Below, piece after piece: positions 16,158 to 24,514 of a stretch of 64,000 bases of DNA (position 1 is the first letter of the stretch; the number at the start of each line of letters is the position of its first letter). The DNA is from Pasteurellaceae bacterium LFhippo2. GTDB taxonomy: Bacteria > Pseudomonadota > Gammaproteobacteria > Enterobacterales > Pasteurellaceae. Location: NCBI GenBank assembly GCA_029852775.1, contig LEKJ01000028.1, positions 62,001 through 126,000 of the forward strand. Reading direction: 5' to 3'. The translations under genes were made by a program, and so were the position numbers. A model generated the notes under the pieces. The model made no database searches and was not told the origin of the DNA. It saw only the letters and a program-made list of their open reading frames with translations.

Positions 16158-17534
16158 ATGGCGAAAGCACCGAAAACAGCTTACGTTTGTAGTGATTGTG
16201 GAGAAGAATATGCAAAATGGATGGGGCAGTGTCGCTCCTGTTTATCTTGGAATACGATTAGTGAAGTTCGTTTGGTCTCTGCTAAGCAAGAGAAAAATGC
16301 TCGATTTAGCGGTTATGCTGGTGAGACATCTGGTAGGGTTCAAGTTCTTTCGGAGATTGATTTACAAGAAGTTCCTCGTTTCAGCAGTGGTTTTAATGAG
16401 CTTGATCGCGTGCTTGGGGGCGGTATTGTACCTGGTAGTGCAATCTTAATCGGCGGTCATCCCGGCGCTGGTAAAAGTACTTTATTATTACAGGTAATGT
16501 GCGGTTTAGCGAATGAAGTGCCAGTGCTATATGTAACGGGTGAAGAATCATTACAGCAGGTTGCAATGCGTGCCAACCGTCTAGGTCTGCCAACAGATAA
16601 ACTGAAAATGCTTTCAGAAACATCCGTTGAGCATATCTGTAATTTAGCCGATCAAGAAAAGCCAAGATTAATGGTGATTGACTCTATTCAAGTGATGCAC
16701 CTTTCTGATATTCAATCTTCGCCGGGCAGTGTGGCGCAAGTGCGTGAATGTGCGTCCTTTTTAACCCGTTATGCGAAAACACATCAAGTGGCGATTATTA
16801 TGGTTGGCCACGTAACCAAAGACGGCACTTTAGCAGGGCCGAAAGTATTAGAACACGCCATTGATGCGTCTTTACTGTTAGAAGGGGAGTCAGATTCGCG
16901 TTTTCGTACGTTACGTAGCCAAAAGAACCGTTTTGGTGCGGTGAATGAGTTGGGCGTTTTTGCGATGACGGAGCAAGGCTTACGCGAAGTGAAAAACCCA
17001 TCGGCGATCTTTTTAAGTCGTAGCGAAGAGCAGACTTCGGGTAGCTCGGTAATGGTGATTTGGGAAGGTACACGCCCGTTACTTGTGGAAATTCAGGCGT
17101 TAGTGGATCACTCAATGTTGGCGAATCCGCGTCGTGTAGCTGTAGGCTTAGAACAGAACCGTTTATCGCTATTATTAGCTGTTCTTCATCGTCATGGCGG
17201 ATTACAGATGTCTGACCAAGATGTCTTTGTGAATGTGGTGGGCGGTGTAAAAGTATCTGAAACCAGTGCCGATTTAGCGTTATTATTAGCTTTAGTTTCA
17301 AGCTTCCGCAATCGTCCGTTACCACAGGATTTAGTTGTATTCGGTGAAGTGGGCTTAGCAGGGGAAATTCGCCCTGTGCCAAGCGGACAAGAGCGTATCA
17401 GCGAAGCTGCCAAACACGGTTTTAAACGAGCGATTATTCCACACGGCAATGCACCGAAAAAAGCCATTAAGGGTATGGAAGTTTTTACGGTGAAAAAATT
17501 GAGCGATGCCCTTGATGTGTTGTCAAACTTTTAG
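16158..17534 (+). CDS. radA: DNA repair protein RadA
   Basis: RecA-like ATPase that promotes branch migration in recombination. At 458 residues it is full length. An N-terminal C4 zinc finger (Cys11, 14, 25, 28) precedes Walker A GGHPGAGKS (near residue 97). The RadA-specific KNRFG is near 256, and a Lon-like C-terminal domain follows (GGVKVSETSADLA and beyond). AAGGGG precedes the ATG. Divergent from the pil operon. Confidence 0.96.
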   Translation: MAKAPKTAYVCSDCGEEYAKWMGQCRSCLSWNTISEVRLVSAKQEKNARFSGYAGETSGRVQVLSEIDLQEVPRFSSGFNELDRVLGGGIVPGSAILIGGHPGAGKSTLLLQVMCGLANEVPVLYVTGEESLQQVAMRANRLGLPTDKLKMLSETSVEHICNLADQEKPRLMVIDSIQVMHLSDIQSSPGSVAQVRECASFLTRYAKTHQVAIIMVGHVTKDGTLAGPKVLEHAIDASLLLEGESDSRFRTLRSQKNRFGAVNELGVFAMTEQGLREVKNPSAIFLSRSEEQTSGSSVMVIWEGTRPLLVEIQALVDHSMLANPRRVAVGLEQNRLSLLLAVLHRHGGLQMSDQDVFVNVVGGVKVSETSADLALLLALVSSFRNRPLPQDLVVFGEVGLAGEIRPVPSGQERISEAAKHGFKRAIIPHGNAPKKAIKGMEVFTVKKLSDALDVLSNF

Positions 17535-17561
17535 ATTTTTATCTTAGTACGAGCAAAAACA

Positions 17562-18968
17562 ATGTTTAACCAAATTCAAAATCAACTCTATAAATTTGTG
17601 CAAAGGGGATTGGATAACCATCTTCGCCTTGCGGTAACAGGCCTAAGTCGTAGCGGAAAAACGGCATTTATTACTAGTTTTGTTGATCAACTGTTGCATA
17701 TTAATTCAGGGGATAATGCCCATCTGAATCTCTTTGCCCCTGCGCGCAATGGCAAAATTATTTCAGTAAAACGAGTGGAACAACACGATCTGACGGTGCC
17801 ACGTTTTGAATATGATAAAAATCGTGCCTGTTTTGAAAATGAACCTGCTAGTTGGTGTCCGTCAACTACTGGGATTAGTGAAATTCGCCTTGCAATTAAA
17901 TATCAGCGCCAAGATAGTCTGTTACGTCATCTAAAAGAGACGGGGACTTTATACTTAGATATTTTTGATTATCCTGGTGAGTGGTTGCTTGATCTACCTC
18001 TATTATCACAATCTTTTAAAGAGTGGTGTGAAGCACAACAGTTAGTCCATAAAGGCGAGCGCGCAGAGCTTGCAAAAGAGTGGTTGGAAGAAGTCAAACA
18101 GCTTGATTTAAAAGCGAAAGCCAACGAAAACCAACTTGCAGATTTAAGCGAAAAATACACCGCTTACCTATTAAAATGTAAAGAAGTGGGGATGCAATAT
18201 ATTCAACCCGGTCGCTTTGTCCTGCCAAATACCGAACGTGGCGCGCCAGTTTATCAGTTCTTTCCACTGTTGGATTTAACGGAAAAAGAGTGGCAGGAGT
18301 TAGAGCAAAGCCCGAGTAATAGTATTTTCCACACTTTGCAGAAACGCTATCGCCATTATCAGCAAAAAATTGTTAAGCCTTTTTATGAAGACTATTTCTC
18401 ACAGTTTGATCGCCAAGTGATTTTAGCGGACTGCTTAACGCCATTAAATCATAGCCAACAAGCTTTTATTGAGATGAAAATCGGCTTACAGCAACTCTTT
18501 AAGCATTTCCATTATGGAAATCGCTCGCTGTTTAGTCGTCTCTTTTCATCGAATATTGATAAATTACTGTTTGTGGCAACTAAAGCTGATCATATTACCA
18601 GTGATCAGCTCCCGAATTTAGAAAGCTTAATGCGTCAGCTTGTTCAAGAAGGCGGACGTCATGCTGAATTTGAAGGGATTGAAACCGGCTATCAAGCTAT
18701 TTCGGCTATTCGTGCAACAGAACCTGTGATTGCAACTCAAAACGGGCAGAGCTTCAAAGCGATTCGTGGTATTCGTTCAAGTGATAAAAAGCAGGTAACT
18801 TTATATCCTGGTAGTGTGCCAAACCGCCTACCTGATGCAAATTACTGGCAGACAAATCGATTTGAGTTCGATCAGTTTGAACCGAAGAAAATCGACTTTG
18901 ATCAATCTATCCCCCATTTAAGAATGGATGCCGTTCTGCAATTTATTTTGACGGATAAATTGGATTAA
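17562..18968 (+). CDS. ycjX: YcjX-family P-loop protein
   Basis: 468-residue member of the DUF463/YcjX family, stress-associated GTP-binding proteins of uncertain function. Walker A is GLSRSGKTAF at residues 27-36; DIFDYPGEWLLDLPLL is the family's Walker B-like region near 130; FVATKADHI resembles the guanine-specificity motif. The length matches E. coli YcjX (about 465). In E. coli it is followed by ycjF; no ycjF is seen here. It starts 28 bases after radA and may be co-transcribed with it. Confidence 0.9.
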   Translation: MFNQIQNQLYKFVQRGLDNHLRLAVTGLSRSGKTAFITSFVDQLLHINSGDNAHLNLFAPARNGKIISVKRVEQHDLTVPRFEYDKNRACFENEPASWCPSTTGISEIRLAIKYQRQDSLLRHLKETGTLYLDIFDYPGEWLLDLPLLSQSFKEWCEAQQLVHKGERAELAKEWLEEVKQLDLKAKANENQLADLSEKYTAYLLKCKEVGMQYIQPGRFVLPNTERGAPVYQFFPLLDLTEKEWQELEQSPSNSIFHTLQKRYRHYQQKIVKPFYEDYFSQFDRQVILADCLTPLNHSQQAFIEMKIGLQQLFKHFHYGNRSLFSRLFSSNIDKLLFVATKADHITSDQLPNLESLMRQLVQEGGRHAEFEGIETGYQAISAIRATEPVIATQNGQSFKAIRGIRSSDKKQVTLYPGSVPNRLPDANYWQTNRFEFDQFEPKKIDFDQSIPHLRMDAVLQFILTDKLD

Positions 18969-18974
18969 TGAGTT

Positions 18975-18999
18975 AGGGAATACCGAAATGGTATTCCCT
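18975..18999 (+). terminator. ycjX terminator
   Basis: AGGGAATACC / GGTATTCCCT stem with a five-base loop, followed by TATATTTTT, just after the ycjX stop. Confidence 0.85.
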
Positions 19000-19182
19000 A
19001 TATTTTTGCAAAATTTTCTTAAAATTAGACCGGTTGTAGTTTGTTTTCACTTGTTGAAATTTACGTTTTTCAATCCAGTATTCGTTTTTCTAGCTGATAT
19101 CTTTATAAGACATAAATTGTCGCACTATAGCCTTATGATTGAAAATATCAGATAGACGATCAATTAAACTTAAGGAGCAACA

Positions 19183-19368
19183 ATGATTCCCCCAAGAAAA
19201 CCATTCCGCCAAGCTTGTAATCAATGTGGTTGGAAAAGTCCAATCATCCAAAATTCGGATTGTATTATTGGTTACTATGAATGTTGTCCTAAGTGTGGAG
19301 GTAAATTAGAATTCAAAGATCTCAATAAATTTGAAGTTGCTATTCAATATTTGAAACAGGCGCTGTGA
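19183..19368 (+). CDS. Small zinc-ribbon hypothetical protein
   Basis: 61 residues with two pairs of cysteines (CNQCG near residue 14 and CPKCGG near 47), plus Cys in NSDCIIG and YECC, so a small zinc ribbon is likely. AAGGAG lies 6 bases before the ATG. It forms a tight pair with the 52-residue coiled-coil gene that follows. I do not recognise the family, and no partner suggests a function. Confidence 0.65.
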   Translation: MIPPRKPFRQACNQCGWKSPIIQNSDCIIGYYECCPKCGGKLEFKDLNKFEVAIQYLKQAL

Positions 19369-19415
19369 TTCATACAACTATTTTTATTATTGATCCAAAG
19401 TGAGAGGTTAAAATT

Positions 19416-19574
19416 ATGTTTATACCGCCAATTAAATTTCCCAAAATTCCAGATGTTATTATAGGTCGTAGTGAAACTTTAGAAGAAAAAGTGGAACGTC
19501 TAGAAAAACGTATTAAGGAGCTTGAAGAAGAGAATCAAAGATTAAGAATGGATAAGATAATTCCAAAAATCTAG
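19416..19574 (+). CDS. Small coiled-coil hypothetical protein
   Basis: 52 residues. After a proline-rich start (FIPPIKFPKIP), residues 20-44 form a clear heptad coiled coil (LEEKVERLEKRIKELEEEN), so it probably dimerises. GAGAGG lies upstream of the ATG and a strong terminator follows the stop. It is 47 bases downstream of the small zinc-ribbon gene and probably co-transcribed. Function unknown. Confidence 0.6.
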   Translation: MFIPPIKFPKIPDVIIGRSETLEEKVERLEKRIKELEEENQRLRMDKIIPKI

Positions 19575-19592
19575 CTAGATAATTTTATTGTT

Positions 19593-19625
19593 AAACCCAT
19601 AAAGATCATTACACTTTATGGGTTT
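19593..19625 (+). terminator. Terminator after small coiled-coil gene
   Basis: AAACCCATAAAG / CTTTATGGGTTT, 12-bp perfect stem, followed by TCTTTT. Confidence 0.88.
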
Positions 19626-19670
19626 TCTTTTATATAATCCTGTCAATTTTTATTGAATACAGGAGTTTTT

Positions 19671-20339
19671 ATGCCACTTTCTCAATCTTTAGCAACCCCA
19701 GCAGAGTTAACAACATACTATAAAGAACATCGAGATGATTTTAATGATAATTTCAGGCTCAAAATTCACCGTATGTTAAGCTGGTTAAATAAAGCAGATA
19801 CAGAAGAGCAATTAGATTTTAAATTTATCTCACTTTGGATTGCGTTTAATGCGGCTTATGCCGATGAATTAAATAATGAATCGGGTGAGAAAAGAACTTT
19901 TTATGCCTTTTTAAAGCAGATCTGCTATTTAGATCAAAATAATTTCCTATATGAGATTATTTGGGAATCTTATTCAGGCCCAGTGCGCAACTTATTAGAT
20001 ACACCTTATACCTTCCAACCGTTTTGGGACTATCATAATGGCGATGTTGATGTAGATTGGCGTGAGCAATTTAGCTATGTAAAAAGAACTGCGAAATTTG
20101 CTTTTGAAGAGCGAGATGTTCATGGCATTTTAGTGATTCTTTTTAAACATCTTTATACACTTAGAAATCAAATTATGCATGGCGGCTCAACCTTTGATGG
20201 CTTTGCAAACCGCGCACAACTGCAAGATGCTTGTGATTTACTTGGTCAAATTGTGCCAGCTATTACACAAATAATGTTAAGTAACCCAGATAACGACTAC
20301 TGGGGCAAGCCATTTTATCCTTTTGTGAATGCTAAATAA
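19671..20339 (+). CDS. HEPN-like hypothetical protein
   Basis: 222 residues, mostly helical. Near the C-terminus, LRNQIMHGG contains R-x4-H (Arg165, His170), the signature of HEPN domains, many of which are RNases. The N-terminal region contains LDFKFISLWIAFNAAYA, a pattern also seen in Apea-like HEPN proteins. The ATG at 19671 has AGGAG upstream; an earlier ATG at 19653 lacks one. It stands alone, without an adjacent MNT nucleotidyltransferase or other obvious antitoxin, so a toxin role is only a possibility. A housekeeping RNA-binding role is equally open. Confidence 0.7.
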   Translation: MPLSQSLATPAELTTYYKEHRDDFNDNFRLKIHRMLSWLNKADTEEQLDFKFISLWIAFNAAYADELNNESGEKRTFYAFLKQICYLDQNNFLYEIIWESYSGPVRNLLDTPYTFQPFWDYHNGDVDVDWREQFSYVKRTAKFAFEERDVHGILVILFKHLYTLRNQIMHGGSTFDGFANRAQLQDACDLLGQIVPAITQIMLSNPDNDYWGKPFYPFVNAK

Positions 20340-20397
20340 GATTTTAGTTTGAGTTTCAGCTATAATCCCCACAATTTTTTCTTATCGAAACAGAACA

Positions 20398-22536
20398 ATG
20401 ACACAAACAACTTATTTTGCGACCACGGCACGTGGTTTTGAAGAAATGCTCAAGGTTGAGCTAGAGAAAATCACTGGCGGGCAATGCAAGATTGCGCAGG
20501 GCGGTGTGCATTTTACAACGGATCAAGCGGGCGTATATAAAGCGTTATTACACAGCCGTTTGGCTTCACGTATTTTATTACCCTTAGTAACAACCAAGAT
20601 CTTTAGTGATACCGATCTTTATGCCACGATTGTTGGTTACAACTGGGCAGATTTATTTGACCCACGTGATACTTTCTTTGTGGATTTTAACGGGACTAAC
20701 CGTGAAATTCGCCATACTCAATTTGGTGCAATGCGTGTTAAAGACGGTATTGTGGACTATTTTGAGCGCAAAGGTTTTGCACGCCCAACGGTCGATAAAA
20801 TCCGTCCTGATGTGCGTATTCACGTTTATCTAAACCGTGATGATGTGGTGATTTCCCTTGATTTAAGTGGCGAAGCATTACATATGCGTGGTTACCGTGA
20901 AGATACGGGGGCTGCGCCGTTGCGTGAAACCTTAGCTGCGGCGATTATTCTGCGCTCGGGTTGGCAGAAAGGTACACTATTGGTTGATCCTATGTGTGGT
21001 TCAGGGACGTTATTAATTGAAGCAGCACAAATGCAAGCGAATATCGCACCGCAAATCAACCGTCGTCAAGAATGGGGTTTTAATGCGTGGAAAGGTCATC
21101 AACCTGCGATTTGGCAACAAGTTTGGCAAGAGGCTAAAGAAGCTGAAACTAGCGAAGGCGAAGTGCAATTCTACGGTTTCGATTTAGATCACAGAGTACT
21201 TGCTAAAGCAAAACAGAATGCGCAAAACGCTGGTGTGGCACACTTAATTCAGTGGCAACAAGGTGATGTAGCAGCGTTAAAAAATCCTGTTACAGAGCAA
21301 GTGGGGACAGTCATTTGTAACCCGCCCTATGGTGAGCGTTTAGGGACAACGCCTGCGCTAATTGCCCTTTATTCAGTATTTGGTCAGCGTTTAAAACAGC
21401 AATTTGCAGGCTGGAATGCCTCAATTTTCAGTGGTGAGCCTGAGTTATTAAACTGCTTACGTTTACGTTCTTCACGTCAATTTAAAGCGAAGAATGGCCC
21501 CCTTGATTGTGTGCAGAAAAACTATTTAATCAGTGAAAATGCCGACAAGCGCTCAGATTTAGGCGAAAACTTGCAATTTGAGCAAAATGCGCAAGTGGCA
21601 CAAGATTTCGCTAACCGTTTAAGTAAAAACATTAAGAAAATTGAAAAATGGGCAAATCAGCAGGGCATTGATGCGTATCGTTTATATGATGCAGATTTAC
21701 CCGAATACAATTTAGCAGTAGATCGCTATGGTGATCATATTGTGGTACAAGAGTATGCACCGCCGAAAAGCATTGATGAAAACAAAGCGCGTCAGCGTTT
21801 ATTAGATGCGGTTTCAGCCACTCTTTATGTAACAGGTGTGGAAACCAACAAGCTTGTATTGAAAGTTCGCCAAAAGCAAAAAGGTACAAACCAGTATGAG
21901 AAGTTAGCTAATAAAGGCGATTACTTCTATGTGAACGAATATGGTGCGAAACTGTGGGTGAACTTAACCGATTACTTAGACACAGGTTTATTCTTAGATC
22001 ACCGTTTAACACGTAAGATGGTAGGGCAGATGGCGAAAGGTAAGACTTTCTTAAATCTCTTTGCTTATACGGGCTCGGCAACCATTCACGCAGGTTTAAA
22101 TGGGGCGAAATCAACCACAACCGTTGATATGTCAAATACCTATTTAAACTGGGCAGAGCAGAATTTAGAGCTTAACGATTTAGGCGGTAGAAATCACCGC
22201 TTGTTCCAAGCAGATTGTTTACAGTGGTTAGCGGAATGCCGTGAACGCTTTGAATTGATTTTCGTCGATCCGCCAACATTCTCAAACTCAAAACGTATGG
22301 AAAATAGCTGGGACGTTCAGCGTGACCATATTGAGTTGATGAAACAGTTAAAACGTATTTTAACTGCGGACGGTACAATCGTATTCTCAAATAATAAGCG
22401 TGGGTTCAAGATGGATTTTGACGGTTTAGCCGAATTAGGTTTAACCGCAGAAAATATTTCGCACAAAACGCTACCGCTTGATTTTGAGCGTAATCCGCAA
22501 ATTCATAACTGTTGGATTGTGAAACATCAAGATTAA
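20398..22536 (+). CDS. rlmL: Bifunctional 23S rRNA methyltransferase RlmKL
   Basis: Fused enzyme that makes m2G2445 (RlmL half) and m7G2069 (RlmK half) in 23S rRNA; 712 residues, full length. The THUMP domain lies at about 60-160. The first methyltransferase has [14 protein letters not shown] near 198 and the catalytic NPPYGER near 305. The second has [15 protein letters not shown] near 545 and DPPTFSNS near 622. The ATG follows within 60 bases of the HEPN-like gene. Confidence 0.96.
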   Translation: MTQTTYFATTARGFEEMLKVELEKITGGQCKIAQGGVHFTTDQAGVYKALLHSRLASRILLPLVTTKIFSDTDLYATIVGYNWADLFDPRDTFFVDFNGTNREIRHTQFGAMRVKDGIVDYFERKGFARPTVDKIRPDVRIHVYLNRDDVVISLDLSGEALHMRGYREDTGAAPLRETLAAAIILRSGWQKGTLLVDPMCGSGTLLIEAAQMQANIAPQINRRQEWGFNAWKGHQPAIWQQVWQEAKEAETSEGEVQFYGFDLDHRVLAKAKQNAQNAGVAHLIQWQQGDVAALKNPVTEQVGTVICNPPYGERLGTTPALIALYSVFGQRLKQQFAGWNASIFSGEPELLNCLRLRSSRQFKAKNGPLDCVQKNYLISENADKRSDLGENLQFEQNAQVAQDFANRLSKNIKKIEKWANQQGIDAYRLYDADLPEYNLAVDRYGDHIVVQEYAPPKSIDENKARQRLLDAVSATLYVTGVETNKLVLKVRQKQKGTNQYEKLANKGDYFYVNEYGAKLWVNLTDYLDTGLFLDHRLTRKMVGQMAKGKTFLNLFAYTGSATIHAGLNGAKSTTTVDMSNTYLNWAEQNLELNDLGGRNHRLFQADCLQWLAECRERFELIFVDPPTFSNSKRMENSWDVQRDHIELMKQLKRILTADGTIVFSNNKRGFKMDFDGLAELGLTAENISHKTLPLDFERNPQIHNCWIVKHQD

Positions 22537-22544
22537 TAGTCATT

Positions 22545-23075
22545 ATGTTTATTCAACCAACTCAAACAAGTTGTGATTTAACACTTTTAGAGCAGGATTC
22601 TCTTTTTATGCAACAGGCTTTATTGCTTGCCGATAAAGCCGAAGCAGAAGGGGAGATTCCTGTTGGTGCGGTGTTAGTTTCGCCAACAGGCGAAGTGCTT
22701 GGCGAAGGTTGGAATCGTTCGATAGTATTGTCTGATCCAACTGCTCACGCTGAAATTCAAGCGATTAGAATGGCGGGCTCTGCGCTACAGAACTATCGTC
22801 TGATTGATTGCACCCTTTATGTTACCCTTGAGCCTTGCACAATGTGCGCTGGGGCGATTTTGCATAGTCGCATTGGGCGTTTAGTTTTTGGTGCGAGTGA
22901 TTATAAAACTGGGGCGATAGGCTCCCGTTTTCATCTGTTTGAAGATTACAAAATGAATCACTTTTTAGAGATTCGTGGCGGTGTAATGGCAGATCTGTGT
23001 AGCGCTAAAATCAGCGCTTTTTTTAAGAAAAGACGAGAGCAGAAAAAACAATTAAAGTTAATTGATATCAGGTAA
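22545..23075 (+). CDS. tadA: tRNA-specific adenosine deaminase
   Basis: Deaminates A34 to inosine in tRNA-Arg(ACG). The 176-residue protein has the zinc and catalytic site HAEIQAI and PCTMCAGAI, with Glu as proton shuttle, plus NYRLIDCTLYVTLEP. The ATG at 22545 lies 8 bases after the rlmL stop; an ATG further in (22608) is possible, but the E. coli protein also has residues upstream of that point. The tail is lysine-rich, as in the family. Confidence 0.93.
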   Translation: MFIQPTQTSCDLTLLEQDSLFMQQALLLADKAEAEGEIPVGAVLVSPTGEVLGEGWNRSIVLSDPTAHAEIQAIRMAGSALQNYRLIDCTLYVTLEPCTMCAGAILHSRIGRLVFGASDYKTGAIGSRFHLFEDYKMNHFLEIRGGVMADLCSAKISAFFKKRREQKKQLKLIDIR

Positions 23076-23181
23076 TTGTTATATCAATATGGAATATAAG
23101 TATGACCTTAATTCTTTTCTATAACAGCAAGGTCGTTATAGAATGCTCAAATTTATTACATCGATTTTTAAGGAAAATTTT

Positions 23182-23727
23182 ATGTCAAACTTTCAAATTC
23201 ACACTATTGAAACAGCGCCAGAAGCGGCACAAGATGCATTAAAAGCAGTGCAACAAGCAAATGGTTTTATCCCGAATTTAATTGGTGTACTTGCAAATGC
23301 ACCAACAGCGTTAGAAACCTATCGCACTGTTGGGGCTATTAATGGTCGCAATAGCTTAACTCCTGAAGAGCGAGAAGTGGTACAGATTACCGCTGCGGTT
23401 GTTAATGGCTGCGGATTCTGTGTGGCAGGGCACACAAAGATTTCATTAAAATTACTTAAAATGCCGCAAGAAGTGGTTAATGCAATTCGTGCGACGGCAC
23501 GTATTGACAGCGATCCAAAATTAGACACCCTAGCGCGTTTTACCCTTGCAGTGATTCTACAAAAAGCGAAATTGACTCAAGCACAGTTAGATGAATTTTT
23601 TGCGGCAGGTTTCAATCAGCAAAATGCGATTGATGTGATTTTAGGGGTAAGTTTGGCGACGTTATGCAACTATGTAAACAACATTGCTGATACACCAATT
23701 AACCCAGAATTGCAAGATTTTGCATAA
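23182..23727 (+). CDS. Carboxymuconolactone decarboxylase-family (AhpD-like) protein
   Basis: 181 residues with the AhpD-like redox motif CGFCVAGH near residue 74, where the CxxC and the following His form the alkylhydroperoxidase active site. It lies in the all-helical CMD fold. The ATG at 23182 has AAGGA upstream and begins a normal family N-terminus. Monocistronic with its own terminator. Likely a small peroxidase or redox protein; substrate unknown. Confidence 0.82.
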   Translation: MSNFQIHTIETAPEAAQDALKAVQQANGFIPNLIGVLANAPTALETYRTVGAINGRNSLTPEEREVVQITAAVVNGCGFCVAGHTKISLKLLKMPQEVVNAIRATARIDSDPKLDTLARFTLAVILQKAKLTQAQLDEFFAAGFNQQNAIDVILGVSLATLCNYVNNIADTPINPELQDFA

Positions 23728-23747
23728 TCTACTTATCTGTTATGAAT

Positions 23748-23787
23748 AAAAACGGTATTAGTCTATTTCAGGCTCAATACCGTTTTT
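23748..23787 (+). terminator. Terminator after the AhpD-like gene
   Basis: AAAAACGGTATT / AATACCGTTTTT stem, 21 bases after the stop codon. Confidence 0.8.
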
Positions 23788-23900
23788 ATTTGCAAAAAAA
23801 TCCAACAAAATGACCGGTTGTTGTAATTTCTCTTTGTAATTTCTGCCATTTTTGACTAAACTTCTCAGGTTATTTTCATTCATTTTTTAAGGTCAAACAA

Positions 23901-24440
23901 ATGAACCAACTTGATTTAATCAAATCATCTATTAAATCTATCCCTAATTATCCAAAAGAAGGTATCATTTTCCGTGATATCACTTCTTTATTAGAAGTGC
24001 CAGAAGCATTCCAAGCAACTGTTGATGCAATCGTTGCGGAATTTAAAGATAAAGGCATTACTAAAATCGTGGGTACTGAATCACGCGGTTTTATCTTTGG
24101 TGCGCCAGTGGCATTAGCATTAGGTGTTCCATTCGTACTTGTGCGTAAACCGAAAAAATTACCACGTGAAACCATTTCTCAATCTTACTCATTAGAGTAC
24201 GGCGAAGATACATTAGAAATCCACGTGGATAGCATTAAAGAAGGCGATAACGTATTAATCACTGATGATTTACTGGCTACAGGCGGTACTGTTGATGCAA
24301 CAGTAAAATTAATTCGTCGCTTAGGCGGTAAAGTTGAGAATGCTGCTTTCGTTATCTGGTTACCAGATCTTGGCGGTGCAGAGCGTCTTGAAAAAGAAGG
24401 CGTGAAATCATTCACATTAGTGAGTTTTGAAGGTCACTAA
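23901..24440 (+). CDS. apt: Adenine phosphoribosyltransferase
   Basis: Salvages adenine to AMP using PRPP. 179 residues. The PRPP-binding loop is [13 protein letters not shown] near residue 120; the N-terminal [15 protein letters not shown] and [10 protein letters not shown] are typical. A family B palindrome follows, then dnaX; apt and dnaX are often linked in Pasteurellaceae and E. coli. Confidence 0.96.
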   Translation: MNQLDLIKSSIKSIPNYPKEGIIFRDITSLLEVPEAFQATVDAIVAEFKDKGITKIVGTESRGFIFGAPVALALGVPFVLVRKPKKLPRETISQSYSLEYGEDTLEIHVDSIKEGDNVLITDDLLATGGTVDATVKLIRRLGGKVENAAFVIWLPDLGGAERLEKEGVKSFTLVSFEGH

Positions 24441-24445
24441 TTATC

Positions 24446-24493
24446 GTAGGGGCGTATTGAATACGCCCGCGGGCGTACGCAGTACGCCCCTAC
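24446..24493. repeat. GTAG-bounded palindrome pair, family B
   Basis: Two opposed hairpins: GTAGGGGCGTATTGAATACG on the left and its imperfect inverse ending TACGCCCCTAC on the right. The outer ends are GTAG and CTAC, as in family A. It lies between apt and dnaX and could also act as an RNA hairpin. Confidence 0.75.
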
Positions 24494-24514
24494 AGTTTTA
24501 ACGGGGGTTATCCA

